From: Kutzneria chonburiensis
GTDB lineage: Bacteria; Actinomycetota; Actinomycetes; Mycobacteriales; Pseudonocardiaceae
Assembly (NCBI RefSeq): GCF_028622115.1
Contig: NZ_CP097263.1
Coordinates: forward strand, 1,364,001-1,428,000
Length of the DNA: 64,000 nt
Direction of reading: 5' to 3'
This document shows positions 35,492-43,410 of the stretch, one piece after another. Made by a program: the position numbers and the translations under genes. The notes under the pieces are model-generated. The model was not told where the DNA came from, ran no database searches, and saw nothing but the letters and a program-made list of their open reading frames with translations. The first letter of the stretch is position 1. Each line of letters opens with the position of its first letter.

Positions 35492-35594
35492 AATTCGGGA
35501 GTTGACGATCGGGGTGTGAGGGAATGGCGGTGGCTGGGTTTGGCTCCCGCCGTGCACCCTTTTGGTGGCCATTGTTCGGCGTCCGTTTCCCTGG

Positions 35595-36737
35595 TTAGTG
35601 TCGCAGGGGGTGAGTGGTGTAGTGGCGGCCGGCCGGGGTGATCCAGTGAGTGGTGTCGTCGGTGTCTCGGGTCACTGTGTAGTTGTCGTGCTTGCGGTGG
35701 TGATGCCAGGTGCACAGGCCTTGAAGGTTGGCGGGGGTGGTTTTGCCCGTGGGCCACGCGGTGATGTGGTCATGTTCCTGGATGGGCAGGGTGCAGCCGG
35801 GGGCAGTGCAGGTCCCACCGGCCCGAGCAACGGACGTCTCCTTCATCAGCGCCGTGGGCCGGTAGGTGTCGGTGCTGATCGCGCTGATCTGCTGGTACTC
35901 ATCCAGCAGGAGCCCTCGGAAGGGGCCGTGCATGGCCAGTTCCCGTGCTGCCTCGGCGGCGATGGGGCCGTAGCCGGCGAGCTGGCCGGGGTCGTTGGTC
36001 AGGCCGAGCAGGGTCTCCATGGAGATGGTGACGAAGGTGCGGACGTTCCAGTTGGTGTGCTTGCCCCGCAAGCGGTCCCAGAGCACATCGGAGCGTTTCT
36101 GGTCGGTGGTGCGCTCGTCCTTCGGGAGTGACTTGGCGTCGGCGCAGATCTGTTGGAACAGCTGGTGGGCCTCAGCGGCGGGGAGGATCCACACCAGTTT
36201 GGCCATGCCGTCGGGCAAGGCCGAGAGCCTGACCTGCCGGTCGTCTTTGGCCTTGTGGCAGCGCTGTTCATAGCCATCCGGGTCGGCCTTGGCGACCAGG
36301 GCGGTGGCCTTGCGACACACCTGAGTCCGGGTCATACCAGCGGCCTCCTCAGCCAGGGCCTGGTCGACTTCGGCGACCTGCGCCGGGTCCGAGAGGTGGC
36401 GGGTGCGTTCCCACACGGCGGCGAACCGGGTCAGGTCGATCTCACCCCGGCGGAACCTCTCCGCCAGCGCAGGATGAGTCTCCAGGGCAGCGGCGATCTC
36501 CTGGGACCGGGCCAGGGCCGGCTCCGAGACCTTCGTCGCCATTGCCAATTCGGTGAGGTCGTCGATGTGGTTGAGGGCCTCATGCTCGGCCCATTCGCAC
36601 ACCGCCCGCACCTTCCGGGCCACCCCCACAAAATTAACCAAGTCTTCTTGGGTCAGGCTCGCCGGATCCACACCCACCACCAGATCGAACATGGCCCCGG
36701 TGGGTTCCATGCTCTCGATGTCGCGGGTGAGTTCCAT
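35595..36737 (-). CDS. DUF222 and HNH endonuclease domain protein (13E12 family), copy 2
   Basis: 380 residues from the ATG at 36737, the same length as copy 1 and differing at scattered positions (for example VARAGGTC for VAQAGGTC and THPLRH for TRPMRH at the end). The DUF222 domain and the HNH motif (CTAPGC, EHDHI, GLCTWHHHRKH) are intact, so both copies appear functional. Upstream repeats are TCGAACAC (36752-36759) and TCGAACGC (36764-36771). Confidence 0.88.
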   Translation of the reverse strand: MELTRDIESMEPTGAMFDLVVGVDPASLTQEDLVNFVGVARKVRAVCEWAEHEALNHIDDLTELAMATKVSEPALARSQEIAAALETHPALAERFRRGEIDLTRFAAVWERTRHLSDPAQVAEVDQALAEEAAGMTRTQVCRKATALVAKADPDGYEQRCHKAKDDRQVRLSALPDGMAKLVWILPAAEAHQLFQQICADAKSLPKDERTTDQKRSDVLWDRLRGKHTNWNVRTFVTISMETLLGLTNDPGQLAGYGPIAAEAARELAMHGPFRGLLLDEYQQISAISTDTYRPTALMKETSVARAGGTCTAPGCTLPIQEHDHITAWPTGKTTPANLQGLCTWHHHRKHDNYTVTRDTDDTTHWITPAGRHYTTHPLRH

Positions 36738-36851
36738 ACTTCTGAGAATACTCGAACACAAGATCGAACGCGAATCCCTAACGGGTGAATCCCGCCGGAC
36801 AGAAAGGCTTTTCTTTCCTCCCGCCACACCACAACACGGCAACTCCGACCA

Positions 36852-36974
36852 GTCGCGTGGATTTTGTGTGGAGGGGCGCGATGGCGTACAATTGACAGGC
36901 CAAGGGCAGGCTCGTCCTGCCCGCTTTTAGCCCTTGGGCCATCGCGCAGAGGCTCCACGCCAAATCCACGCGAC
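36852..36974 (-). repeat. hairpin repeat, right copy of unit 2 (inverted)
   Basis: GTCGCGTGGATTT (36852-36864) pairs with AAATCCACGCGAC (36962-36974). It matches the right hairpin of unit 1 except for isolated changes such as CTCCACGC for CTCCACAC. Confidence 0.85.
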
Positions 36975-37057
36975 CACCCCGAATTAATCCCCCCACCAAA
37001 ACCGCACCCCAACCACACACCCAACCCCCACACCCCCAACCCCCACACCCCCAACCC
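36975..37057. other. C/A-rich non-coding flank right of HNH unit 2
   Basis: No gene. Bases 37021-37080 contain 40 C, 16 A, 4 T and no G by my count; part of this is already the end of the next gene. It mirrors the G/T-rich left flank on the opposite strand. Confidence 0.7.
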
Positions 37058-37234
37058 TCACTCCTCCACCACAACCCCATCCTCAGCCTTCAACCCCAGC
37101 ATCTCCAACAGCTCAGCACACTCCCGCGCCCCCTCTGCCCGACTCGCGACATGCCGCGCCGCCCGTCGCCGCTGCTCCGGCGGATTCCCGTCGAGCACAA
37201 CAGCCGGACGTACAGGATTCCTGGTGAGCGCCAT
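37058..37234 (-). CDS. small protein of 58 residues
   Basis: ATG at 37234 with GAGGAGG ten bases upstream. A basic middle (PPEQRRRAARHVASRAEGARE) and an acidic end (EDGVVVEE). No family recognised. It follows the FMN reductase-like gene by 13 bases, so it is probably its operon partner. Its last third lies in the C/A-skewed zone. Confidence 0.6.
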   Translation of the reverse strand: MALTRNPVRPAVVLDGNPPEQRRRAARHVASRAEGARECAELLEMLGLKAEDGVVVEE

Positions 37235-37247
37235 CGGGTTTGCCTCC

Positions 37248-37862
37248 TCAGGCCGGGTACGGGTTGTCGCGCAACACGCGCGCCAGATGGGCCGCGTTGC
37301 CAACGAGCTGCCTCATGCTCGACACCACCGCATCCGGCACCTCGTCGAGATCCTTGAAATCCTTGCCCTGCATAGCTTCACCCACCCAGTACGTCACACC
37401 GCCCGCCGGAATCGTGAAGCCGACGTCGTCCAACCCCTGGAACAGGTCAGCGCTGACCTTGTGCGCGCCGTCCTCGTTGCCGACAACCGCGACGGTCGCG
37501 ACCTTGTTGTACAGGCAAGGTAAGCCGTTCTCATCCGTCTGGGAAAGCTCCGCGTCCAACCGCTCCAGCACCCGCTGAGCGACGCTCGACGGATGCCCGA
37601 GCCAGATCGGCGTGGCCAGCAGCAGGATGTCAGCTTCCAGCAACTGCGCCCGAATCGACGGCCAAGCGTCACCATGCCCCATGTCCACGGCCACACCCGG
37701 CTTCACCTCATGATCGACGACCCGCACGATGTCCCCTTTGACGCCATGCGCAGCGAACTGGTCCATGACGTGCTGGGCCAGCAGCTCGCTGCTGGAGTCA
37801 CCAGGCGACGGCGTCAACGTGCACACGAGGGCCAGGGCTCGGAGCTCCTTCGCTGAGGTCAT
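37248..37862 (-). CDS. NADPH-dependent FMN reductase/flavodoxin-fold protein
   Basis: 204 residues with the flavodoxin-like fold: ALALVCTLTPSPGDSSSELL at the start (phosphate loop for FMN), LATPIWLGHPSSVAQRVLERLDA near 82 and VAVVGNEDGAHKV near 120, typical of the family. It probably reduces flavin or quinone with NADPH. ATG at 37862 is ten bases from a SigB-type -10 box. Divergent from the YaaH-family gene. Confidence 0.84.
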   Translation of the reverse strand: MTSAKELRALALVCTLTPSPGDSSSELLAQHVMDQFAAHGVKGDIVRVVDHEVKPGVAVDMGHGDAWPSIRAQLLEADILLLATPIWLGHPSSVAQRVLERLDAELSQTDENGLPCLYNKVATVAVVGNEDGAHKVSADLFQGLDDVGFTIPAGGVTYWVGEAMQGKDFKDLDEVPDAVVSSMRQLVGNAAHLARVLRDNPYPA

Positions 37863-37872
37863 GGGCACACGG

Positions 37873-37897
37873 CTACCCGTCACCACCACGCACAAAC
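37873..37897 (-). promoter_or_regulatory. SigB/SigF-type promoter of the FMN reductase gene, leaderless
   Basis: Reverse strand: GTTT (37897-37894), 15 bases, GGGTAG (37878-37873), 10 bases, ATG at 37862. Confidence 0.6.
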
Positions 37898-37899
37898 GG

Positions 37900-37924
37900 G
37901 ATTGACGACCACACGGCCGGGTAG
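37900..37924 (+). promoter_or_regulatory. SigB/SigF-type promoter of the YaaH-family gene, leaderless
   Basis: GATT (37900-37903), 15 bases, GGGTAG (37919-37924), 8 bases, ATG at 37933. Its -35 box is two bases from the divergent one. Confidence 0.6.
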
Positions 37925-37932
37925 CCCCCACG

Positions 37933-38589
37933 ATGACCAACAACACGCGGGTCATGCTCCGGCCCTATGCGAGCCCGCTGCCGCTGGGGTTCTTCTCCTT
38001 CGTGGTCGGCATGGCCCTGATCGCCGGCGTCGCACTCGGCTGGCTGGGCAAGAACGACCTGGCCACCGTCGGCGCGATCATGGCACTGTTCGTGTTCCCC
38101 CTCCAGCTGATGTCCACCATCTTCGCCGTCCTGACCCGAGACACCGCCGCCGCCACGGCACTCGGCCTCTACTCCACGTCCTGGCTGACCATCGGCACGC
38201 TCTACACCCTCGAACCAACCCAGCAAACGAGCAAAGCCCTAGGCCTCTACCTCGCAGCATTCACCGTAGTGCTGATCCCGCTGGCCGTAGGCGCATTCTT
38301 CGGCAAGGCCCTCCTGGCCGCCGTCCTAACAGTCTCCGCCGCCCGCGCCGCGCTCCAAGCCGCCTACCAGCTCGGCGCTCCACAATGGACCAACATCGCC
38401 AGCGGCATCGCCGCCATCCTGCTAGCACTGCTAGGTTTCTACGCCGGCATCGTGTTCATGATCGAAGACTTCCGTGGCGGCAGCAGCCTGATGCTCCGAC
38501 GAGGCCCAGCCCGCCAGGCGTTGTCGGACGCCCCACACGACCAGTTCAGCGAGCCGCCGCACGAGCCGGGTGTACGGCGTCAGCTGTAA
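37933..38589 (+). CDS. GPR1/FUN34/YaaH family membrane protein
   Basis: 218 residues with six membrane segments. The family signature is near the N-terminus (RPYASPLPLGFFSF). Known members move acetate or ammonium, but the substrate here is not determined. The coding strand is rich in C and A (for example 28 C and 13 G in 38101-38160), unlike other plus-strand genes here, which places it inside the composition skew right of HNH unit 2. Confidence 0.85.
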   Translation: MTNNTRVMLRPYASPLPLGFFSFVVGMALIAGVALGWLGKNDLATVGAIMALFVFPLQLMSTIFAVLTRDTAAATALGLYSTSWLTIGTLYTLEPTQQTSKALGLYLAAFTVVLIPLAVGAFFGKALLAAVLTVSAARAALQAAYQLGAPQWTNIASGIAAILLALLGFYAGIVFMIEDFRGGSSLMLRRGPARQALSDAPHDQFSEPPHEPGVRRQL

Positions 38590-38653
38590 GCGACTACAGC
38601 CGGCGGTCGGCCGATTCCGTCCCGTCGTACCCGGCCTTCACCGGCACAAACGC

Positions 38654-38678
38654 GTTTCGCCTCGCCACCGGCGGCAAT
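38654..38678 (+). promoter_or_regulatory. SigB/SigF-type promoter of the AI-2E-family gene, leaderless
   Basis: GTTT (38654-38657), 15 bases, GGCAAT (38673-38678), 9 bases, ATG at 38688. Confidence 0.5.
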
Positions 38679-38687
38679 CCCGGGAGT

Positions 38688-39704
38688 ATGGCCACGTCAC
38701 GGACCCGGTTGCCGCTGCTGAGCTCCCGGCTGCTCGGCCGGGCGACCGTGCGGGCCCTCCAGGTGCTGGTGATCTTCGGCGCGCTGTGGGCGCTGAGCGT
38801 GGTCGCGGCCCAGCTGAGCATCGTGGTCATCCCGCTGGCGGTGGCGCTGTTGCTGGCCGCCCTGCTGGCCCCGCTGGCCGGCTGGCTCATACGGCACGGC
38901 TGGCCGAAGCTGCTGGCGGTGCCGGCCGCCCTGCTGACCGGGCTGGTGGTGATCGGCGGCCTGGTCACGTTCATCACGGTCTCGGTGGTCTCGGATTGGA
39001 CGGAACTCGGCCGCCGCCTGACCCAAGGCGTCGACCAGACCCACGGCTGGCTGGTACATGGCCCTCCACCTCGACGACCGACAACTGAGCCAGGTCTTCG
39101 ACCAGCTCCGGTCCTGGATGGACAGTCACCGGGATGTCTTGGCCACCACGGCGTTGAACACCGTGACGGCAGTCGCCGAGGTCGCGGCCGGCATGTCGTC
39201 GCGCTCTGGCCGGAACGCACCGCCGACCGCATGGACCACGCAGGCAGGGCAGCCTTCGACGCGCTGGTGCGGTTCGTTCGCACCACCGGCCTTGTGGCGC
39301 TGATCGACGCCGTGGCCATTGGCACCGGGTTGCTGCTGTTGAACGTGCCGCTCGTGGTTCCGTTGGCAGCATTGGTGTTCCTGGGTGCGTTCATCCCGTA
39401 CATCGGCGCCTTCGCCTCCGGCACGGCTGCGGTGGCTAGGGGGCTGCTGGCCGGCGGCCCGGTGACTGCCCTGCTGGTGCTGGCCGTGGTCGTCGGGGTG
39501 CAGCAGTTGGAAGGCAACGTGCTGCATCCGTTGCTGACCGGCAACTTCGTCCGGCTGCACCCGCTGGTGGTGGTCATCGTGGTGGCGATCGGCGCGGCCG
39601 AGGCCGGCGTCATCGGGGCCCTGCTGGCCGTGCCGGTGACGGCCTGTGTCGCCGCCGGGTTGACGACCGTCAGGGCTTCAACACCGGCGAGCGAACCAGA
39701 GTGA
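38688..39704 (+). pseudogene. AI-2E family transporter gene with a frameshift and internal deletion, frame restored
   Basis: The ORF stays open for 338 codons, and its ends match the AI-2E/PerM transporter family (N-terminal paired helices to about residue 122, C-terminal helices from about 183). Between 39062 and about 39196 the family sequence (LHLDDRQLSQVFDQL, then NTVTAVAEVAAG) is read in a different frame, because one C is missing from the run at 39062-39064. A segment that should hold the next membrane helix is deleted before VALWPERTADR, which also restores the frame. About 45 residues in the middle are therefore out of frame. The protein may be non-functional. Confidence 0.7.
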
Positions 39705-40494
39705 GCGTGCCCAATGCGATCAACGCCGCCCCGACGATCTCGCCGGCCATCCACCCACCGCCACGGGCGTGCTCGCCGAACACCGTGAAGCCCCAGGCCA
39801 TCGCCACCAGCGGATTGCTCAACGTCATGCCAGGCTGGGACGCCACCAGCTCACCGGCCTGCAAAGTGTGCTGGAGCAGGAAGAACGATGTCGGCCCGAT
39901 GACCACCACGGCATAGGTCTGCCACGTCACGAACATCGCGCCAACCCCGGCCGCCCCCACTGCCGCCACCAGCACCGCCGTCGTGCCGAACCCCACGCCC
40001 GTCGCCAGCCCCAGCAACGCCGCCCGCCGGCCGCCCTTAGTCCGCCGACCCGCCACCGTCAACGCCGCCATCACGACAAAAGACGCGGCCAGACCAACGA
40101 TCCACGTCCACAACGGAGCCCGCAGCGGCTTCCCGCCGGAAGGCTGCAAACAGTACGAGAACACGGCCAGCCCGACGGCCATCGCCAGCACCGCCCACCA
40201 GTCACGGCCCGCGACCGCCCGCCGGAACACCAAGGAAGCCAACAGGAGTGTCAACGGCAGCTCACTGATCAGCAACGGCTGCACCACCGACACCGGGCTC
40301 ACGGCCAGCGCTACGGCCTGCAACCCGAAGCCGAGCAGCACGGAACCGATCCCGGCCCACCACGCCGGCCGCCGGGCCACGTCCAGCAGCATCCGCCAGC
40401 CGAACGACGACTCGTCGCGGTCGGCCTTGCGCTGCAACACCGACGCCGCCGCGTTCATCGCCGACGCCATCACCGCCAGTAGCACTCCGAGCAT
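39670..40494 (-). CDS. DMT-type (EamA-like) membrane transporter
   Basis: 274 residues with about nine to ten membrane segments in two halves: MLGVLLAVMASAMNAAASVLQRKA at the start and PLVAMAWGFTVFGEHARGGGW near the end, as in drug/metabolite transporters (DMT, DUF6 type). The substrate is unknown. The ATG at 40494 is exactly nine bases from a SigB-type -10 box. Its 3' end overlaps the AI-2E gene by 35 bases. Confidence 0.84.
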   Translation of the reverse strand: MLGVLLAVMASAMNAAASVLQRKADRDESSFGWRMLLDVARRPAWWAGIGSVLLGFGLQAVALAVSPVSVVQPLLISELPLTLLLASLVFRRAVAGRDWWAVLAMAVGLAVFSYCLQPSGGKPLRAPLWTWIVGLAASFVVMAALTVAGRRTKGGRRAALLGLATGVGFGTTAVLVAAVGAAGVGAMFVTWQTYAVVVIGPTSFFLLQHTLQAGELVASQPGMTLSNPLVAMAWGFTVFGEHARGGGWMAGEIVGAALIALGTLTLVRSPVLKP

Positions 40495-40503
40495 GGCATT
40501 CGG

Positions 40504-40528
40504 TTACCCCGAAGGAGGTTGCGCATCC
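40504..40528 (-). promoter_or_regulatory. SigB/SigF-type promoter of the DMT transporter, leaderless
   Basis: Reverse strand: GGAT (40528-40525), 15 bases, GGGTAA (40509-40504), 9 bases, ATG at 40494. It interlocks with the divergent promoter. Confidence 0.5.
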
Positions 40529-40541
40529 GCCGGCCGGGTAC
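40517..40541 (+). promoter_or_regulatory. SigB/SigF-type promoter of the 74-residue gene, leaderless
   Basis: GGTT (40517-40520), 15 bases, GGGTAC (40536-40541), 8 bases, ATG at 40550. Overlaps the promoter on the other strand. Confidence 0.6.
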
Positions 40542-40549
40542 TCCAAGGC

Positions 40550-40774
40550 ATGAAAGACGATTCAGCGTCACTGATCGACACACCGGTCCTCTGCGCGGGC
40601 ACGGTGGTCGTCTACTTCGACCCCGAGCCGACCAACGGCAGCTCCTTCGGCCGCGCCATGGCCGTCGGCCCCGAGATCATCGACCCCCGTACCCACGACT
40701 GGTGGGCGCCGATCAGGCGCGCCGACGGCACGCTGGATCTGTTGCCGTCCATCCTCGTCGTCGGCATCGCCTGA
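40550..40774 (+). CDS. hypothetical protein, 74 residues
   Basis: A small soluble protein (GTVVVYFDPEPTNGSSFGRAM in the middle). No family recognised. The leaderless start and SigB-type promoter support it as a real stress gene. It ends one base before the stop of the convergent CheR-PAS gene. Confidence 0.65.
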   Translation: MKDDSASLIDTPVLCAGTVVVYFDPEPTNGSSFGRAMAVGPEIIDPRTHDWWAPIRRADGTLDLLPSILVVGIA

Positions 40775-40775
40775 G

Positions 40776-42656
40776 TCAGTTGCGGTTCTCCTCCAGCACG
40801 AGGATCGCGCCCTCGGCGTCGCCGTTGCGGCCGCGCAGGGCGCTGGCCACCACACGGACCGAGACCGCGCGGCCGCGGCGGTTCACCGCGGCGATGGTGA
40901 TCTCGCCGACCGGGTCGGTCTCGACCAGGGCGTTGCGCACCAGGGGACGCAGCTCGGACAGCGGCAGCCCGATGTCCAGGTTGAGCAGGTGCTGGCCGTT
41001 GGCCTCGTCCCGGCGCAGGCCCCACAGCTCCTCGGAGCCGCGGTTCCACACGATGACCCGCATCTCCGGATCGACCACGATCACCCCTGACCGCAACGAG
41101 GTCAGGATCGACTCGAGGAAGTTGTTCAGGTCGTCCAGCTCGACCGAGCGCTCGCTGAGGCGGTCGTTTATCGTCTGGAGCTCGTCGTTGGTCGACTGGA
41201 GCTCTTCGTTCATCGTCTCCAGTTCCTCGTTGGTGGACTGGAGTTCCTCGTTGGTCGTCTCCAGTTCCTCCACGGTGGACTGGAGTTCTTCGTTGGTGGT
41301 CTCCAGTTCCTCGTTGGTCGACTGGAGTTCCTCGTAGGCCGATTCGAGCTGGCGGTTGGCGTGCTCCAGCTCGTCGAGCAGCCGACGGGCCGCGCTGACG
41401 TCGTGGAACACCACCGAGACGCCCAGCAGCTCCCGCTCGCTGATCAGCGGGCTGAGGTTCACGTCGAGCCAGATGGTGTCGTTGGGCCCGCGCTGCCACT
41501 CCACGTCCTTGAGCCGCAGCGAGCGGCGCTCCACCTTGACCCGCTCGACCTGGGCCCGCAGCTCCACCGGCCGGTAGGACAGCTCGAGGTCGCGCAGCTG
41601 CCGGCCGACGTCACGGGCCGACAGCCCGAACAGCGACTCGGCCTGGTGGTTGATCAGCGACACCTCGTCGTCCTTGCTGATCACGACCTGGGCCACCGGC
41701 CCGGCCGCGAACGCCTGCTCCCGCAGCTCGATGGCGCCGTTGGCGGGCTGCCGGCGCGGTGGCGCGACGGGATGGGCGAACAGCTGGCCCTGCGCGACAC
41801 CGTGCGTCGGCACCTTGCGGAACAGCCGGCGCTTGAGGTCGACCGGGGTGAACAGGCTGTCGTAGCTGAGCAGCATCTCGGCCTTGCCGAGGAACAGCAC
41901 GCTGTTGGGCAGCAGCGCGAAGTGCAGCCGGGTGAGGATCTTGGCCTGGGTCTCGGCGTTGAAGTACATCAGGGTGTTGCGGCAGACCAGCAGGTGGATC
42001 CGGGAGATCGGGGCGTCCTGCACGAGGTCGTTGCGGCCGAAGATGACCGAGCGCCGCAGGTCCTGGCGAAACACGTAGCGCATGCCCTGGTGTTCGAAGT
42101 AGCGCTCGAGCAGATCCGGCGGCACGCCCTCGACCTCGCGCTCGCCGTAGCTGGCCTGCCGGGCCTGAGCCAGCGCCTCCTCGTCCACGTCGGTGGCGTA
42201 GATCTTCACCCGCTGCCGGAACGCCTCGACGCCCAGCGCCTCGGTGAGCAGGATGGCCAGGCTGTACGCCTCCTCGCCGGAGGCGCAGCCCGCGCTCCAC
42301 ACCCGGATCGGCGCCTCGGGGCCAAGCTCGGCCAGCAGCTGCGGCAGCACCTCGGTCCGCAGGTGCTCCCAGGCCTCGGGATCGCGCAGGAAGCCGGTCA
42401 CGTTGATCAACAGCACGTTGAACAGGGCCGCGAACTCGTCCGAGTTGACCTGGAGGTAGTCGATGTAGTCGGTGTACTCCTCGATGCCGACCTGGCTCAT
42501 CCGCCGTCGCACACGCCGGGACAAGCTGGTCCGCTTGTACCCGGTGAAGTCGAAGCCGCGCGCCTCCTTCAGGTACAGCAGCACCGCCTCGAAGTCCGCC
42601 TCCACGCCGTCCGTGAGCGCCTTTTCCACCACGGTGGGAAACGGTACTCGGCGCAC
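40776..42656 (-). CDS. CheR-type methyltransferase with coiled coil and PAS domains
   Basis: 626 residues. An N-terminal CheR helical domain (FDFTGYKRTSLSRRVRRRM near 35) and SAM-binding domain (VWSAGCASGEEAYSLAILL near 125, INLLVCRN-like LLVCRNTLMYF near 225) methylate glutamates in chemoreceptors in known members. Then follow a PAS domain (about 320-430), a long heptad coiled coil of repeated ELQSTNEELETTNEEL units (about 440-510) and a second PAS domain. GTG at 42656 is chosen because it lies just after the upstream stop; the ribosome binding site is weak. No chemoreceptor or CheA is in the window, so it probably serves stress signalling. Confidence 0.85.
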   Translation of the reverse strand: MRRVPFPTVVEKALTDGVEADFEAVLLYLKEARGFDFTGYKRTSLSRRVRRRMSQVGIEEYTDYIDYLQVNSDEFAALFNVLLINVTGFLRDPEAWEHLRTEVLPQLLAELGPEAPIRVWSAGCASGEEAYSLAILLTEALGVEAFRQRVKIYATDVDEEALAQARQASYGEREVEGVPPDLLERYFEHQGMRYVFRQDLRRSVIFGRNDLVQDAPISRIHLLVCRNTLMYFNAETQAKILTRLHFALLPNSVLFLGKAEMLLSYDSLFTPVDLKRRLFRKVPTHGVAQGQLFAHPVAPPRRQPANGAIELREQAFAAGPVAQVVISKDDEVSLINHQAESLFGLSARDVGRQLRDLELSYRPVELRAQVERVKVERRSLRLKDVEWQRGPNDTIWLDVNLSPLISERELLGVSVVFHDVSAARRLLDELEHANRQLESAYEELQSTNEELETTNEELQSTVEELETTNEELQSTNEELETMNEELQSTNDELQTINDRLSERSVELDDLNNFLESILTSLRSGVIVVDPEMRVIVWNRGSEELWGLRRDEANGQHLLNLDIGLPLSELRPLVRNALVETDPVGEITIAAVNRRGRAVSVRVVASALRGRNGDAEGAILVLEENRN

Positions 42657-42660
42657 CGGG

Positions 42661-43410
42661 TCACCCGCCGTCCGCCACGGCGAGCACGGCCCACACCACC
42701 TTGCCGCCGTCCCAGGTCGGCGTGCTGCCCCAGGACTTGGACATGGCGTCCACCAGGAAGACGCCGCGTCCGCCGCTGTGCGTGGTGCCCGGCGCCAGCC
42801 GGGAGGGCGGTGTGGCGCAGGTGTCCCGCACGGCCACGGTGAGCAGGCCGTGGCGCAGCTCCAGCCGGAGCCTGGCCGCCGACTCGCCGTGCAGGATGGC
42901 GTTCTCCACGAGTTCCGACGCGACCAGGCAGGCATCCTCGATCAGCCCCTGGACCGCCCACTTCTCCAGTGTCTCGGTGACGAACCGGCGGGCCTCGGCC
43001 GGGCTGCCGTGGGCCGGCGGCAGTTCGACGGTGGCGAGCTGTCGTGCCGGCGTGTCCTTCAAAGCCCGCACCGCCTCTGTGACCTGCGTGAATGTTGGCA
43101 CGAAGCGGTCGAGCGCGCCACGCCGCAGCAGCTCGCGGGTGCGGCCGGGCCGGGCCACCAGCAGCACCTGGAGCCCTGGCCAGTCACTGGCCTTGCGGGC
43201 CACCGCGCCGAACACGCTCAGCGCGAGCGGCGTGACCACGGTCGTCCGGTCGAGCTGCACGATGACGCCGGACGGCTCGTCGGCCACGCACTTCAACACC
43301 GCGCTGCGCACCGTGGACACGTTGGCCAGGCCCAGCTCGCCGACCAGCCGCACGAGGGCCGCGTTGCCGCGCAGGCTGACATCGACGTTGAGATAGGGAC
43401 GCGGGCTCAC
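42661..43410 (-). CDS. STAS domain fused to an anti-sigma-type HATPase domain
   Basis: 249 residues. Residues 1-115 look like a STAS (anti-sigma antagonist) domain (VDVSLRGNAALVRLVGELGLAN, VIVQLDRTTVVTP). Residues 130-245 are a GHKL ATPase of the RsbW/SpoIIAB type, with N-box ASELVENAILHG, G1-like VRDTCATPP and G2-like GRGVFLVDAMS. In partner switching the kinase and antagonist are normally separate proteins. GTG at 43410 overlaps the cheB stop (GTGA). Confidence 0.82.
   Translation of the reverse strand: MSPRPYLNVDVSLRGNAALVRLVGELGLANVSTVRSAVLKCVADEPSGVIVQLDRTTVVTPLALSVFGAVARKASDWPGLQVLLVARPGRTRELLRRGALDRFVPTFTQVTEAVRALKDTPARQLATVELPPAHGSPAEARRFVTETLEKWAVQGLIEDACLVASELVENAILHGESAARLRLELRHGLLTVAVRDTCATPPSRLAPGTTHSGGRGVFLVDAMSKSWGSTPTWDGGKVVWAVLAVADGG

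Larger units (their letters stand above)
35375..36974 (-). mobile_element. DUF222-HNH unit 2 bounded by inverted hairpin repeats
   Basis: Second copy of the unit at 15414-17028, same orientation and order, starting 19,961 bases further on. Both hairpins and the HNH gene are nearly identical to copy 1; the differences inside the gene are scattered substitutions, so the copies are not a freshly made duplication. Confidence 0.6.

Noticed and set aside
41180-41350. Short tandem DNA repeats in the CheR-PAS gene as a CRISPR-like or minisatellite array
   Set aside because: The repeats are the codons of a heptad coiled coil (ELQSTNEELETTNEEL type) and stay in frame.
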